Shown here: one piece after another, positions 9,108 to 19,544 of the stretch
How positions within the stretch are numbered: the stretch's first letter is position 1
Layout of the letters: each line of letters starts with the position of its first letter
Assembly: GCF_026283955.1 (NCBI RefSeq)
Contig: NZ_JAPDPE010000002.1
Location: forward strand, 44,389-108,388
Direction of reading: 5' to 3'
DNA: 64,000 nucleotides
Source: Dyella silvatica
Lineage (GTDB): Bacteria; Pseudomonadota; Gammaproteobacteria; Xanthomonadales; Rhodanobacteraceae
Program-made: the position numbers and the translations under genes
Notes under the pieces: generated by a model
What the model saw: the letters and a program-made list of their open reading frames with translations, nothing else
Database searches by the model: none
Told to the model about the DNA's origin: nothing

Positions 9108-9210
9108 ACAAATCCCTTTGTGACAAACCGCATGATAGCCACGCACCCAGCATTCGTGCGTGGCCAGGCGCAAAGCCAGCAGCCTTGCGCCACGCTCACA
9201 CCCAGTGAGC

Positions 9211-10302
9211 TCAGACGTTGAACAGGAAATGCAGCACGTCGCCCTCTTTCACCAGGTATTCCTTGCCTTCCTTGCGCAAGCGGCCTGCGGCAGCAGCGCC
9301 GGACTCACCCTTGTACTGGATGAAGTCGTCGTAACCAATCGTTTCAGCACGGATAAAGCCACGCTCGAAATCCGTGTGGATCACGCCCGCAGCCTGGGGC
9401 GCGGTGGAACCCGCCTTCACCGTCCAGGCACGAACTTCTTTGACGCCGGCGGTGAAGTAGGTTTGCAGGCCAAGCAACTTGTAGCCGGCACGAATCACCC
9501 GATTCAGACCCGGCTCGTCGAGACCCATGTCCTTCAGGAACTCATCGCGATCAGCATCTTCGAGCAGCGCCATCTCTTCTTCCATGGCGGCACACACCGG
9601 CACCACTTCGGCACCTTCGCTGATCGCACGTTGACGCAACGCGTCAAGATGCGGATTGTTCTCGAAACCGTCTTCTTTGACATTGGCGATGTACATCAAC
9701 GGCTTCAGCGTGAGCAGGAACAAATCACGCACCAACGCCTTTTCCTCGTCATCCAGGCCCAGGCTTCGTGCGGATCTGCCCTCGTTGAGGCCAGCAGACA
9801 ATTTCTGCAATACCGGCTTTTTCGCCAATGCCTCTTTGTCGTTCGCCTTGGCTGCGCGCTCGGCGCGATTCAGCGCCTTATCCACCGACTCCAGATCGGC
9901 CAAAGCCAACTCGGTATCGATGGTGTCGATATCGGCGAGCGGATCGACCTTGCCCGCCACATGCACGATGTCACCGTGCTCGAAGCAACGCACGACATGG
10001 GCGATCGCATCCACCTCGCGGATATGCGCAAGAAACTTATTGCCCAGGCCTTCGCCCTTGGACGCACCGGCCACGAGACCGGCGATATCCACGAACTCCA
10101 CCGCGGTCGGGAGGATCTTCTGCGGCTTGACGATGTCTGCCAGCGCGGCAAGACGCGGATCCGGCACCGGCACCACGCCCACATTCGGCTCGATTGTGCA
10201 GAACGGGAAATTGGCCGCGGCAATGCCAGCCTTGGTCAGTGCATTGAACAGGGTGGACTTGCCGACGTTAGGCAGGCCGACGATGCCGCATTTGATGCCC
10301 AT
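9211..10302 (-). CDS. ychF: Redox-regulated ribosome-binding ATPase YchF (OLA1 family)
   Basis: YchF is an Obg-related P-loop NTPase that prefers ATP, binds ribosomes and is linked to oxidative stress responses. The 363-residue product shows [19 protein letters not shown] (G1, about 4-22), [15 protein letters not shown] (G2 area), [20 protein letters not shown] (G3) and [13 protein letters not shown], the non-canonical G4 region of the family. A C-terminal TGS domain ends [11 protein letters not shown]. It is the last gene of the lolB-ispE-prs-rplY-pth-ychF series, separated from pth by a 69-base gap with heptamer repeats. Confidence 0.97.
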   Translation of the reverse strand: MGIKCGIVGLPNVGKSTLFNALTKAGIAAANFPFCTIEPNVGVVPVPDPRLAALADIVKPQKILPTAVEFVDIAGLVAGASKGEGLGNKFLAHIREVDAIAHVVRCFEHGDIVHVAGKVDPLADIDTIDTELALADLESVDKALNRAERAAKANDKEALAKKPVLQKLSAGLNEGRSARSLGLDDEEKALVRDLFLLTLKPLMYIANVKEDGFENNPHLDALRQRAISEGAEVVPVCAAMEEEMALLEDADRDEFLKDMGLDEPGLNRVIRAGYKLLGLQTYFTAGVKEVRAWTVKAGSTAPQAAGVIHTDFERGFIRAETIGYDDFIQYKGESGAAAAGRLRKEGKEYLVKEGDVLHFLFNV

Positions 10303-10314
10303 GGGAGAACTCCG

Positions 10315-10342
10315 GGAAACTGAAAACAGGGAATAGAGAATG
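10315..10342 (+). repeat. Heptamer array between pth and ychF
   Basis: Four successive 7-base units read GGAAACT, GAAAACA, GGGAATA and GAGAATG on the plus strand. This is the same period and purine bias as the arrays at 1168, 1223 and 14216. Confidence 0.55.
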
Positions 10343-10371
10343 GATACCGCGAATGATGGACCGGGCCGCGC

Positions 10372-10992
10372 CTAACCAGGCGACTTTTTCCCCGATCCCC
10401 GCTCTCCATGCTCGGTTCCCGAGGTATGAAGTTGCTGCATGGCCTTGTCGAATTGCCCGTCGACAGCCAACGGCAGCACATTGAGCGCGCGATTGATGCC
10501 GTCGAAGATAGCTTCTTCGTCTTTGACCGACGGGCGACCCAGCACCCAAGGGGTGACTTGATCTCGATGGCCCGGGTGGCCGATACCGACACGCAGTCGA
10601 TGAAATTTGGCGTGACCCAGATGCGCCACGATGTCGCGCAGGCCATTTTGCCCACCATGGCCGCCGTCGAACTTCAGGCGCACGGTACCGGCATCCAGAT
10701 CGAGCTCGTCGTGTGCCACCAGGCACTGCTCCGGTTCGATCTTGTAATAGCGCAACGCCGAAGCCACGGCGATGCCGCTTTTATTCATGAAAGTAGCAGG
10801 TTTAAGCAACCACACCGGCTCGCCGCCGATGCGCAGCTTGCATGTTTCGCCGTGCAGTTTGCCGTCGAAACCGAAGCGCTCGCCCTGCCCCATGGCAAGA
10901 GCATCAACAAACCAGAACCCGGCATTGTGCCGGGTTCGGAGATATTCGGTACCGGGGTTACCCAGCCCGACAATAAGACGAAGACCCGCCAT
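10372..10992 (-). CDS. pth: Peptidyl-tRNA hydrolase
   Basis: Pth recycles peptidyl-tRNA that drops off stalled ribosomes by cleaving the ester bond. The 206-residue product carries LRLIVGLGNPGTEYLRTRHN, with the catalytic His in RHNAGF, FMNKSG (substrate-binding Asn), the catalytic Asp segment AHDELDL and KFDGGHGGQNGLRDI. The C-terminus (about 190-206, SGTEHGERGSGKKSPG) is low complexity and runs into the heptamer-repeat region, so the tail is probably repeat-derived. It lies 42 bases after rplY. Confidence 0.97.
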   Translation of the reverse strand: MAGLRLIVGLGNPGTEYLRTRHNAGFWFVDALAMGQGERFGFDGKLHGETCKLRIGGEPVWLLKPATFMNKSGIAVASALRYYKIEPEQCLVAHDELDLDAGTVRLKFDGGHGGQNGLRDIVAHLGHAKFHRLRVGIGHPGHRDQVTPWVLGRPSVKDEEAIFDGINRALNVLPLAVDGQFDKAMQQLHTSGTEHGERGSGKKSPG

Positions 10993-11034
10993 GGCAAGCT
11001 AGCGGCCCACTCCGAAGGAGCGAGCCGCCAGGCC

Positions 11035-11715
11035 TTACTTCTTGGCGTCTTTCGCAGCCGGCTTGGCGGCCGCCTTGGCAGCTGGAGCCGCCGGGGTGGC
11101 GGCAGCGGCTTCAGCCGGAGCAGCCTCGACCTCTTCCTTCACCGCATACGCGGTGACCACAGCGATATCGTGATCCGCGCCCAGAGCCAGGGCCGGAATC
11201 TCGACATGCTCTGGCAACTTGAGCTGCGACAGATGGATGATGTCGCCTTCCTTCAGGTCGCTCAGGTCCAGTTCCAGGAACTCCGGCAAGTACTTCGGCA
11301 AGCACGACACTTCGATTTCAGTCAGGTTGTGCGAGATCACCACGCCAGCGGTCTTACCGGCCGACGACAGCTCCTGATTGTGGAAGTGAACCGGCACATT
11401 GATGCGCACGGCTTCGTTCTCGTTGATGCGCAGGAAATCCATGTGCAGCATCTGCAGCTTGTACGGGTGCTTCTGCCAGTCACGCACCAGCACCTTCTGC
11501 ACTTTGCCGTCGACGTTCAGGTCGAGCACGGACGAGAAGAACCACTCGTGCTTGGCGGCGAGCAGGATGGTGTTGTGCTCGATCTGGATGCTTTGCGGGG
11601 GTTGGCCCGCACCGTAAACAACAGCTGGAACAAAAGCGGCGTGACGTAGGCGGCGGCTCGCACCTTTCCCCTCGTCTTTGCGGCTCTGCGCCAGAATTTC
11701 ATGAGTCTTGGCCAT
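11035..11715 (-). CDS. rplY: 50S ribosomal protein L25/general stress protein Ctc
   Basis: L25 binds 5S rRNA in the large subunit. This is the long two-domain Ctc form: an N-terminal L25 domain (about 1-95, with SRRLRHAAFVPAVVYGAG) and a C-terminal TL5-type domain (about 100-190, FLRINENEAVRINVPVHFHN), followed by an Ala/Lys-rich tail at 195-226. The 226-residue length fits. It follows prs after a 140-base spacer with an intrinsic terminator and precedes pth, a conserved trio. Confidence 0.96.
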   Translation of the reverse strand: MAKTHEILAQSRKDEGKGASRRLRHAAFVPAVVYGAGQPPQSIQIEHNTILLAAKHEWFFSSVLDLNVDGKVQKVLVRDWQKHPYKLQMLHMDFLRINENEAVRINVPVHFHNQELSSAGKTAGVVISHNLTEIEVSCLPKYLPEFLELDLSDLKEGDIIHLSQLKLPEHVEIPALALGADHDIAVVTAYAVKEEVEAAPAEAAAATPAAPAAKAAAKPAAKDAKK

Positions 11716-11792
11716 TGGAATGCCTTAGGTTGTATTACGCCGCCTCACAGCGGCTTGGGTGACTTCCCCGCGACCAGAGAAGTCGAATTCAC

Positions 11793-11825
11793 AAAAAAAC
11801 GAGGATCAGGAAACGGTCAGCCTCG
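11793..11825 (-). terminator. Intrinsic terminator after prs
   Basis: On the minus strand, CGAGG and CCTCG close an imperfect hairpin that is followed immediately by a T7 run. It lies 30 bases past the prs stop and upstream of rplY, so rplY may need its own promoter or read-through. Confidence 0.55.
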
Positions 11826-11855
11826 ACCCAGAACCTGAAAAATCCAGCCTCGTGG

Positions 11856-12815
11856 TTAATCGATGTACAGCGAACTGACCGACTCACCAAATGCACTGCG
11901 GCGAATCGTTTCCGCCAGCAGCTCGGCGACCGAGAGCTGACGGATTTTCGGACATGCCAGCGCTTCGGCGCGCAGCGGCAAGGTATTGGTGACAATCATC
12001 TGGTCAAGCTGCGAGCCTTCGATATTGCTGATGGCCGCACCCGACAACACCGGATGCACACAGTAGGCAACCACTTTGCGCGCGCCGCGCTCTTTCAGAG
12101 CCGCAGCCGCAGCACACAGGGTGCCGGCGGTATCCACAATGTCATCGACCAGCACGCAGGTCTTGCCGTCGACATCGCCGATGATGTTCATCACCGTCGC
12201 CACGTTGGCGCGCGGCCGACGCTTGTCGATGATCGCCAGATCGGCATCGTCCAATCGCTTGGCCAAGGCACGGGCGCGAACCACGCCACCCACGTCCGGG
12301 CTGACCACGATCAGGTTGTCCATGCTGTGGTTACGCCAGATGTCCGCCAGCAACAGCGGCGAGGCATAGACGTTGTCCACCGGAATATCAAAGAAACCTT
12401 GAATCTGATCGGCATGAAGATCGACCGTCAGCACCCGGTCGACGCCGGACGTACCGATCATCTTCGCCACCATCTTGGCGGTAATCGGCACACGCGCCGA
12501 GCGCGGGCGGCGATCCTGCCGGGCATAGCCGAAATAAGGCATGACCGCGGTAACACTGGCGGCGGATGCGCGCTTGAGCGCATCGACCAGGGCCAATAGC
12601 TCAAACAGGTTTTCCGCGCTCGGTGCACCGGTAGGCTGCAACACGAACACTTCCTGCCGGCGGACGTTTTCCTCAATCTCGATCTGCGTCTCGCCGTCGC
12701 TAAAGCGACCGACCAACGCTTTGCCGAGCGGCACGCCCAAGCGGTGGGCGACGTCTTCGGCAAGCGCACGATGCGCATTACCGGTAAAGCATTTCGCGTC
12801 TACCGCACGACCCAA
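11856..12815 (-). CDS. prs: Ribose-phosphate pyrophosphokinase (PRPP synthase)
   Basis: Prs makes phosphoribosyl pyrophosphate from ribose-5-phosphate and ATP for nucleotide, His and Trp synthesis. Motifs seen are [20 protein letters not shown], the ATP-site region [35 protein letters not shown] and the PRPP loop [13 protein letters not shown]. The start is unusual: in frame between the ispE stop and the conserved [10 protein letters not shown] there is no ATG or GTG, only a TTG at 12815, seven bases after the ispE stop. Starting there gives 319 residues, the normal family length. Earlier in-frame codons lie inside ispE. Translational coupling with ispE is likely. Confidence 0.92.
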   Translation of the reverse strand: MGRAVDAKCFTGNAHRALAEDVAHRLGVPLGKALVGRFSDGETQIEIEENVRRQEVFVLQPTGAPSAENLFELLALVDALKRASAASVTAVMPYFGYARQDRRPRSARVPITAKMVAKMIGTSGVDRVLTVDLHADQIQGFFDIPVDNVYASPLLLADIWRNHSMDNLIVVSPDVGGVVRARALAKRLDDADLAIIDKRRPRANVATVMNIIGDVDGKTCVLVDDIVDTAGTLCAAAAALKERGARKVVAYCVHPVLSGAAISNIEGSQLDQMIVTNTLPLRAEALACPKIRQLSVAELLAETIRRSAFGESVSSLYID

Positions 12816-12823
12816 ATTCGCGC

Positions 12824-14209
12824 CTATCCGGCGCCAGCGCGGTGACGCGCCAGTGCCTGGTACAACGGCGAAACATTTACACCCGCAGCCACCTGGGCCG
12901 TAAATGCTGCCGGACATGCCTCGGCAATCACTTCAGCGGCATCCCGCGATACGGTTTCCAGGAAAACGCATGCGCCACTACCAGAAAGCCTTGCTCGACC
13001 GTAGCTGCCGAGCCAATCCAGCGCGGTGGCTACTCGCGGATGTCGCGTGCGGACCACTGGCTCGAAGGCGTTCTCGGATGTTTCGCCTGAAGTAAAGGAC
13101 GAAATTGTCGCCCGTGCGGCATTTCGTGTCAATTCGGCTGCTTGAAAAAGTGCCGCGGTCGGCACATGTTCGTGCGGGTCAAGCACGACATACCAGCGAA
13201 ACGGCAGTGATACCGGCGTGAGCTGCTCGCCGACACCCTCGGCCCAGGCCGAACGTCCACGTACGAAAACCGGCACATCGGCACCCAGTTGGCGCCCCAG
13301 CTCGGCCAGCGCCGCCTGATCCAGGCCACAGCCCCATAGATGATTTAACCCAACCAGCACCGTCGCCGCATCCGAGCTGCCGCCGCCCAGACCGCCACCC
13401 ATAGGGATGCGCTTGTCCAGCTCGATATCGACGCCAGCGTCCGACCCCGCAAAAGGCTGTAAAAGGCGTGCCGCGCGCACCACCAAATCGGTTTCAGCGG
13501 GCACCCCCGGCACCTCAGTCAAACGCTGCACCTGACCGTCGCTGCGTGGGCGCAGCCTTAATTCGTCGCCCCAATCGAGCAGGCGGAACATGGTTTGCAA
13601 CTCGTGATAACCGTCCTCACGACGACCGACAATGCGCAAGAACAGATTCAGCTTGGCTGGCGCCGGCCAGACACTCCAATCATCCGCAGCAATAGGCTGC
13701 AGCTTGCGGCTCATGAACACGCGCAAGTGGTCGGGAAAGCCGTTCTCGCGATCGCGCTCTAACGCAAAAGCAAACTCTGGCGCCTGTTTATCCACCTCGA
13801 CAAAGCCATGCTTGGCGTAGAACGGGGCATTCCAGGGCACATCGGCCAAGGTCCCCAGATCCACCTGGGTATAACCCGCCGCGCGAGCCCATTCACAAGC
13901 ATGCTCGAGCAAGGCGGCGCCAATGCCACGCCGCCCCCAGGTCGGCAGCACATCGATCTCGGCAATACCGATACTCGTATCCCGTGCCTCGGCATCCAGG
14001 CAGACAAAACCGACTGGCTCGCCCTCAGCGCTTAGCGCCACCCAGACCAGCCCCCGCGTCACCGCGTCGCGCAACACATCCGGCGGCAATTCCACCGCGA
14101 CATACGATGGCCAGGCCTCGTGACCACGAAAAAGCTCCACCGCACAGCGCTCGATGGCACACAAGGTACCTATCTGGGCGACGGTGGCGCGTTCGATACG
14201 GAAGGTCAT
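12824..14209 (-). CDS. ispE: GNAT acetyltransferase fused to IspE (CDP-ME kinase)
   Basis: The C-terminal part, from about residue 179, is 4-(cytidine-5'-diphospho)-2-C-methyl-D-erythritol kinase of the MEP isoprenoid pathway: [20 protein letters not shown] at its start, the GHMP ATP loop [19 protein letters not shown] near 268 and [20 protein letters not shown] with the catalytic Asp. Residues 1-165 are a complete GNAT domain ([11 protein letters not shown], acetyl-CoA motif [29 protein letters not shown]). The frame is open through the junction, with no stop between RVFMSRKL and the kinase. An internal ATG at 13714 could start a kinase alone but lacks a ribosome site. Usual IspE is about 285-300 residues; this is 461. 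I chose ATG 14209; a TTG lies two codons upstream. Confidence 0.9.
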   Translation of the reverse strand: MTFRIERATVAQIGTLCAIERCAVELFRGHEAWPSYVAVELPPDVLRDAVTRGLVWVALSAEGEPVGFVCLDAEARDTSIGIAEIDVLPTWGRRGIGAALLEHACEWARAAGYTQVDLGTLADVPWNAPFYAKHGFVEVDKQAPEFAFALERDRENGFPDHLRVFMSRKLQPIAADDWSVWPAPAKLNLFLRIVGRREDGYHELQTMFRLLDWGDELRLRPRSDGQVQRLTEVPGVPAETDLVVRAARLLQPFAGSDAGVDIELDKRIPMGGGLGGGSSDAATVLVGLNHLWGCGLDQAALAELGRQLGADVPVFVRGRSAWAEGVGEQLTPVSLPFRWYVVLDPHEHVPTAALFQAAELTRNAARATISSFTSGETSENAFEPVVRTRHPRVATALDWLGSYGRARLSGSGACVFLETVSRDAAEVIAEACPAAFTAQVAAGVNVSPLYQALARHRAGAG

Positions 14210-14215
14210 AGGCAA

Positions 14216-14277
14216 GGGAACGGGGAACGGGGAACGGGGAACGGGGAACGGGGAACGGGGAACGGGGAACGGGGAAC
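14216..14277 (+). repeat. Perfect tandem heptamer repeat (GGGGAAC, 8 copies)
   Basis: Eight perfect copies of GGGGAAC (14222-14277) follow a 6-base partial unit. On the coding (minus) strand this is a pyrimidine-rich GTTCCCC tract that ends six bases before the ispE-fusion start codon, where a ribosome site would be expected. Perfect units suggest recent expansion or frequent slippage. Confidence 0.92.
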
Positions 14278-14369
14278 ATTAGCGGCGAGGCCGCAATATG
14301 CAAGACATCACCCTCAGCAAATTCAGAAGCGAAGCACCGGGTAGCGAACGCCAGCAGATCACACCAGAC

Positions 14370-15014
14370 TCAATGCTCCCCGTTCCCTACGCCCTGTTCG
14401 CCGCCTTTACCCATCTGCCAGCTCTCCACCGACAGGCGCACCTTATAGGGGGGCTTTTGCGCGTAGACCTTCTTCGGCAAGGGCGGCTGACGCGTCGCAT
14501 CCCATTCGCGATAGTCGACGCTCCAGCCATCCTGTTGCAGCAGCGACGGCAGGCGATCATTACCAAAACTCAGCTCCGCCGGGCCCGCATCCGCACGCAA
14601 ACCGAGCACCCATGCACGCAGCTCACGCAGCGGCACCTCCCAGCCCAGGGCCTTGTGCATCAACGACTCGGCGTCATCACCATGCAATGGGCCGCCATCC
14701 ATACCCTCGAGCAAAGCGCCTTGCGCCCCGCCGCTCAGGCGAAAGCTCTTGCCGGTGACGGGGGCACGCACAACGAATTCGTAGCGATCACCGTCTTGAG
14801 TCCAGGTCAGGTCGCCGCTACCGCTGTTCTTGCCATCGGAAACGCCAAGCCGGCCTTGCAGGGTCCAATGATCGACGCCGGCAAGTAGCCGTTCACGTGC
14901 CTGCTGTTCGCCGAGCAGACCCGCATCCCCCTGGAGACGTACCGCCGTGCGCGGCACGCAGGCCGCCAGCAGCAGCAAAGATGCGGCTGCGAGTAAACGT
15001 GGAAAGATCTTCAT
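14370..15014 (-). CDS. lolB: Outer-membrane lipoprotein insertase LolB
   Basis: LolB accepts lipoproteins from LolA and inserts them into the outer membrane. The 214-residue product has a lipoprotein signal peptide with lipobox LAAC (Cys at about 19), then WTLQGRLGVSDGKNSGSGDL, the start of the LolB beta-barrel fold, and EVPLRELRAWVLGLRAD. The last dozen residues (GKGGEQGVGNGEH) are encoded by heptamer-repeat-like DNA and are probably not part of the ancestral protein. The start overlaps the stop of the upstream TPR gene (ATGA). Confidence 0.93.
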   Translation of the reverse strand: MKIFPRLLAAASLLLLAACVPRTAVRLQGDAGLLGEQQARERLLAGVDHWTLQGRLGVSDGKNSGSGDLTWTQDGDRYEFVVRAPVTGKSFRLSGGAQGALLEGMDGGPLHGDDAESLMHKALGWEVPLRELRAWVLGLRADAGPAELSFGNDRLPSLLQQDGWSVDYREWDATRQPPLPKKVYAQKPPYKVRLSVESWQMGKGGEQGVGNGEH

Positions 15015-16747
15015 GGATTAAGGCGCTTCAAAGTGTCGTGCAAACGGGTGCTTTGCGGATCGAGCCGGCGCACCTCGTCAAAAATGCGGCTGGCATCCTG
15101 CTGGCGCCCCTGCTTCCACAACACCTCACCCAGATGCACGCCGACGTCGGCGTCCTTGCGAGCGTTCCAGGCACCACGCAGCGCCTGCTCGGCTTGATCG
15201 AGATGACCCAGCCGGTACTGCAACCAGCCCCAGGAATCGGCGATCGCCGGATCGTCGGGCTTGGTCACGCGTGCTGCCTGAATCAGTTTTTCCGCTTCGG
15301 CCAGGTCACGATTGGCATCAGCCAGCGTATAGCCCAAGGCGTTGCTGGCATCCATATCGTCGGGCTTGAGTTGCAGCAAGTGGCGCAAATCGTTCACCGC
15401 CTGATCGATCGCACCGGCCTCGGCATAGGCCAAACCGCGGCCGTACAACAGCTCCGGGTCGTCAGGTGAAACCTGCAGTGCGCGGCTGTAAACCGCCTCG
15501 GCCTTACCGTACTGCTGCTCACGCATATAGAGCTCGGCGTCAATCGCATACACGCGCTGCAACTGGGTTGGCTGATCCAGATAATCCACCTGCATCTGGG
15601 CCAGCTCTTCGTGCGCCTGCGCCGGCTTGCCCAGCTCATGCATCAGCACAGCGCTGCGCAAATCGGCGTCGAAGGCGTGATCGTCGCCATCAGGCACCTG
15701 GCCGTACCAAGTCAGGGCCTCATCTTTACGGCCTTGCATTTCGGCCAGCTGACCCAGCAAATAGGTGCTGCTCGCACGCACGCTTTCCGGCGAACGCTGC
15801 AATTGGCCGTACAGTCGGGTCAGCGACTTGGTGTCATTGGCCCGTGCCGCCAGCGCGGCCCGCAAGGTATAGGTGTCCGTGTCTTGCGGGCCGCTGTCGA
15901 GCAGCCTGGACGCGCCGGCATAGTCGCCGGACTGACCCAGCAGCGTGGCGTAGGCCATTCGTAGACGGGTGTTTTTCGGCGCCTTCGCCAGCGCCTTCTG
16001 GAACAGTGCCTGGGCACCTGCCCGGTCGCCGCTCTTGAACTTCATCTGCGCTGCCCAGGCGTAGGTCTCGGCGCTGTTGAAACGCTTCGCCGCCACATCG
16101 GCAATTTGCTGTGCATAGGCATGCCGCCCGAGCCGCTCGCCCAGCTCGCTCATCGCTAGCCAGGCTTGTGCATCGGCCGGAAGGCGCTGCGGGGTCGCCA
16201 ATGCCTCCAGCAAGCGTGCCGCCTGCGCCGGATCGCGCCCGCCGATCACTACCCGGCCGAACTGGCGCCAGGCATCCGGATCGCCGCTGCGCAGCAACAG
16301 GTCCAGCTGACGCTGCGCCTCATCGGTATTGCCCTGATCCAGTGCCAGCTGCGCACGTGCCTGGGCCAGCCCAGCCGGTTTGGCGCCCAAGGCCTGCCAG
16401 CGGGCAATCGCCTGCTCGGCGGCGGCATGGTCATGCACGGCCGTAGCCATGCCGGCGGCCTGCTCGGCCACACGAGGGTCGCTGGAAAGCAGCATCGCCT
16501 TACCATACGCGTCGGAAGCGGCCTTGAGATCAGTGCGTGTCAACGCCATCTCGCCGGCCATCAGCTGAGCCAGCAGATCGTGATCCGCGTCAGGTGTCGC
16601 CACCGTCAGATGATTTAGCGGCTGCGCCGACGCGGCTTGCCCGGACGGCCGACCCGGCGTTGCAGCACACCCCGCCAAGGCCAACAGAATGGACACATAT
16701 CCCGCAAAATGCCGCAGTTGCTTGAACTTGGCCGACCTGCTCAGCAC
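15011..16747 (-). CDS. TPR-repeat lipoprotein
   Basis: A secreted lipoprotein with a signal sequence ending in the lipobox LALAGC and about ten or more tetratricopeptide repeats across the rest; the clearest are near the C-terminus (VYSRALQVSPDDPELLYGRG, LQLKPDDMDASNALGYTLAD). It overlaps lolB by four bases and is likely cotranscribed with it, so a role in envelope or lipoprotein assembly is possible but not shown. The start is ambiguous: the GTG at 16747 has GGAGA at ideal spacing and gives 578 residues; an ATG at 16759 and one further upstream lack ribosome sites. It is divergent from hemA. Confidence 0.85.
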   Translation of the reverse strand: MLSRSAKFKQLRHFAGYVSILLALAGCAATPGRPSGQAASAQPLNHLTVATPDADHDLLAQLMAGEMALTRTDLKAASDAYGKAMLLSSDPRVAEQAAGMATAVHDHAAAEQAIARWQALGAKPAGLAQARAQLALDQGNTDEAQRQLDLLLRSGDPDAWRQFGRVVIGGRDPAQAARLLEALATPQRLPADAQAWLAMSELGERLGRHAYAQQIADVAAKRFNSAETYAWAAQMKFKSGDRAGAQALFQKALAKAPKNTRLRMAYATLLGQSGDYAGASRLLDSGPQDTDTYTLRAALAARANDTKSLTRLYGQLQRSPESVRASSTYLLGQLAEMQGRKDEALTWYGQVPDGDDHAFDADLRSAVLMHELGKPAQAHEELAQMQVDYLDQPTQLQRVYAIDAELYMREQQYGKAEAVYSRALQVSPDDPELLYGRGLAYAEAGAIDQAVNDLRHLLQLKPDDMDASNALGYTLADANRDLAEAEKLIQAARVTKPDDPAIADSWGWLQYRLGHLDQAEQALRGAWNARKDADVGVHLGEVLWKQGRQQDASRIFDEVRRLDPQSTRLHDTLKRLNP

Positions 16748-16870
16748 ACTAGTCTCCATTAATCGGTTTATTTCGGTAGCACCGCCGATACTCAACCCGG
16801 CGCGTTGTTCACTTAGTCTACGCCGTCGCCTACGCCGCCGGATGCCCCTTGTCTTGAGTCACCTGACGCC

Positions 16871-18148
16871 ATGCCGCTGATCGCCCTTGGGCTCAACCAC
16901 CTTACCGCGCCGGTTACTTTGCGCGAGCAGGTGGCGTTCGACGCGGACGCCGCAAGTACGGCGTTGCATGAGCTGAGCGTCGAACCTGGCGTGGAAGAAG
17001 CACTGATCCTGTCTACCTGTAACCGCACCGAACTTTACGTGTGCGTGAAAGCAGGCGCCGAGGACGTGCCGCAAGCGTGGTTGAGTCGTCACCATCGGCT
17101 GACCCCGGGCAAGCTCGGTGAGTTCCTTTACCGGCACGACGAAGATGCCGCCGTGCGACATATGTTCCGCGTCGCCACCGGCCTGGACTCCATGGTGCTG
17201 GGTGAACCGCAAATTCTCGGCCAGGTAAAGGACGCCTACCAGCAGGCCCGCGTAGCGCAGACCCTGCGCGCGCCGATGGATCGCCTGCTGCAACACACCT
17301 TTGCCGTGGCCAAGCGGGTGCGCACCGATACGCGCATCGGCGCACATACGGTCTCGGTGGCCTTTACCGCCGTACGGCTGGCTGAGCAGGTGTTCGCCGA
17401 TTTGCGCCAGGCCTGCGTTTTGCTCATTGGCGCCGGCGATACGATTGAACTGGCGGCGCGGCATCTGGCCGACAAGCAGGTACGCCGGCTGATCGTCGCC
17501 AACCGTACGCTGGAAAACGCCCAGGAGCTGGCCAGCAGCCATGGCGGCTATGCGATTGCCCTGCACGATCTGCCGCAACACTTGGCCGAGGCCGATATCG
17601 TCATTTCCTCCACCGCCTCCCGCACCCCGGTGGTAACTCGCACCATGGTTGAAAAAGCGATTACCGCCCGCCGCCGCAAACCGGTCTTTATGGTGGATAT
17701 CGCCGTCCCTCGGGATATCGAAGCCAGTGTCGGCGAACTGGACGACGTGTTTCTCTACGGCATCGACGATCTCAAGCAAGTCATCGATGACAACCGCCGC
17801 TCACGCGAAGCCGCTGCCCGCGAGGCCGATGCCATCATCGACTTGCAGGTCGAGCGCTATATGGCCTGGCGGCGTGCGCTGACACTGAAAAACCCGGCGC
17901 TGGATATGCGTCAGCACGCTGAAGCCTATCGCGATGAAGTACTGGCCAAGGCACAGGCCATGCTGGCGCGTGGCAAGCCAGCCGATGAGGCCTTGGCCTT
18001 CCTGGCCAACACACTGACCAACAAATTGCTGCACCACCCCAGCGCCCGCCTGCGCGAAGCGGCGCTCAACGGCGACATGGAACTACTGCACGCGGCTGAC
18101 CGCCTCTACGGCCGCAGCGACGACGAGCAAGGGACGGGCAACGACTAG
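16871..18148 (+). CDS. hemA: Glutamyl-tRNA reductase
   Basis: HemA reduces glutamyl-tRNA with NADPH to glutamate-1-semialdehyde, the first committed step of tetrapyrrole synthesis. The 425-residue product shows [12 protein letters not shown] with the catalytic Cys near 50, [20 protein letters not shown], and the Rossmann segment [20 protein letters not shown]. The C-terminal dimerisation domain is present ([17 protein letters not shown]). It is followed by prfA 82 bases downstream, a common hemA-prfA pairing. The 123-base divergent spacer to the TPR gene must hold its promoter. Confidence 0.97.
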   Translation: MPLIALGLNHLTAPVTLREQVAFDADAASTALHELSVEPGVEEALILSTCNRTELYVCVKAGAEDVPQAWLSRHHRLTPGKLGEFLYRHDEDAAVRHMFRVATGLDSMVLGEPQILGQVKDAYQQARVAQTLRAPMDRLLQHTFAVAKRVRTDTRIGAHTVSVAFTAVRLAEQVFADLRQACVLLIGAGDTIELAARHLADKQVRRLIVANRTLENAQELASSHGGYAIALHDLPQHLAEADIVISSTASRTPVVTRTMVEKAITARRRKPVFMVDIAVPRDIEASVGELDDVFLYGIDDLKQVIDDNRRSREAAAREADAIIDLQVERYMAWRRALTLKNPALDMRQHAEAYRDEVLAKAQAMLARGKPADEALAFLANTLTNKLLHHPSARLREAALNGDMELLHAADRLYGRSDDEQGTGND

Positions 18149-18230
18149 CGAGGGCGGCTTGCTGCCGCCTCCCGACGCCATCCGCGACAACCTCGGTTGC
18201 CGCGCCCTCGCCGCCTCTGCTATCGCTACC

Positions 18231-19310
18231 ATGACCCCATCGATCCGCCGCAAGCTCGAAAACCTCGCCGAGCGTCACGAAGAAATCGGCCTGTTACTGG
18301 CCCAACCTGACGTACTTGCCGACAACACCCGTTTTCGCGAACTGTCGCGCGAATACGCCCAGCTGGAACCTGTTGCCAGCTCGCTGCGCCAGCACGATCT
18401 CGCCGAACGCGAGCTGGTCGATGCGCGCGGCATGCTCGACGACCCCGAACTGCGTGAGATGGCCGCAGACGACATTGCCCGACTCGAGACGCACCTGCTT
18501 GAGCTCGACAATGAGCTGCAGATTTTATTGCTGCCCAAAGATCCCCGCGACGAGGCCAATCTGTTCCTCGAAGTGCGCGCGGGTACCGGCGGAGACGAGG
18601 CGGCGATTTTTGCCGGCGATCTCTTTCGTATGTATGCGCGCTACGCCGAGCGACGGCGCTGGCATATCGAGGTACTCAGCGAGAATCACGGCGAGCATGG
18701 CGGCTATAAAGAAATCGTCGCCCGCATCGAAGGCAAGGGCGCCTATTCCAAGCTCAAGTTCGAATCGGGCACGCACCGCGTGCAGCGCGTACCAGAAACC
18801 GAGTCACAGGGGCGCATCCATACGTCGGCGGCTACCGTAGCGATCCTGCCCGAGCTCGACGAAATCGACGATATCGAATTACGCGATGCCGACCTCAAGG
18901 TCGATACCTTTCGCGCCTCCGGCGCCGGCGGTCAGCACGTCAACAAGACCGACTCCGCCATCCGTATTACCCACCTGCCCACCGGCGTGGTAGTGGAATG
19001 CCAGGACGAACGCAGCCAGCACAAAAATCGCGCCCGCGCGATGAGCCTGCTGAAAGCCCGATTGCTGGATACCGAGCGCAGCAAGCAAGCGGCGGTGCAA
19101 GCCGAATCACGCCGCCTGCAAGTCGGCTCCGGCGATCGCAGCCAGCGCATCCGTACCTACAATTTCCCCCAGGGCCGGATCACCGATCACCGCATCAATC
19201 TCACCCTGTATCGCCTGCCCGAGGTGTTGCAGGGCGAGCTGGACGAATTGATCGACACCCTGACCCGCGAGCATCAGGCCGACGAGCTGAAATCGCTCAC
19301 CAGTAACTAA
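18231..19310 (+). CDS. prfA: Peptide chain release factor 1
   Basis: RF1 reads UAA and UAG stop codons and triggers release of the peptide. From the ATG at 18231 the product is 359 residues. The codon-recognition motif appears as PET in [13 protein letters not shown] (RF1 type PxT, not SPF of RF2). The catalytic GGQ lies in [20 protein letters not shown]. The neighbouring prmC methylase, often next to prfA, is not seen here. An upstream in-frame start would add 24 unrelated residues. Confidence 0.97.
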   Translation: MTPSIRRKLENLAERHEEIGLLLAQPDVLADNTRFRELSREYAQLEPVASSLRQHDLAERELVDARGMLDDPELREMAADDIARLETHLLELDNELQILLLPKDPRDEANLFLEVRAGTGGDEAAIFAGDLFRMYARYAERRRWHIEVLSENHGEHGGYKEIVARIEGKGAYSKLKFESGTHRVQRVPETESQGRIHTSAATVAILPELDEIDDIELRDADLKVDTFRASGAGGQHVNKTDSAIRITHLPTGVVVECQDERSQHKNRARAMSLLKARLLDTERSKQAAVQAESRRLQVGSGDRSQRIRTYNFPQGRITDHRINLTLYRLPEVLQGELDELIDTLTREHQADELKSLTSN

Positions 19311-19544
19311 TTCTGCCTGCCCTTGCCACCGCCTCCATGGAAAGCGGCGTCGCTGGCCGCCGCCCTGCTTTGGACCGGCCGCAGGCCGAAATAACTCGAC
19401 GAAAAATCCCCATCTCAGCTTGGCGCCTGCCGCGCACTGGGTTAGCGTGCACGCAAGAATCAAGCAGCGCCTTCCAGCTTTAACGATACGCCGCAACATC
19501 TTGCCGAACTACTGCGCCGCGGTGCTTTTACCGAGGCCGCGAGT

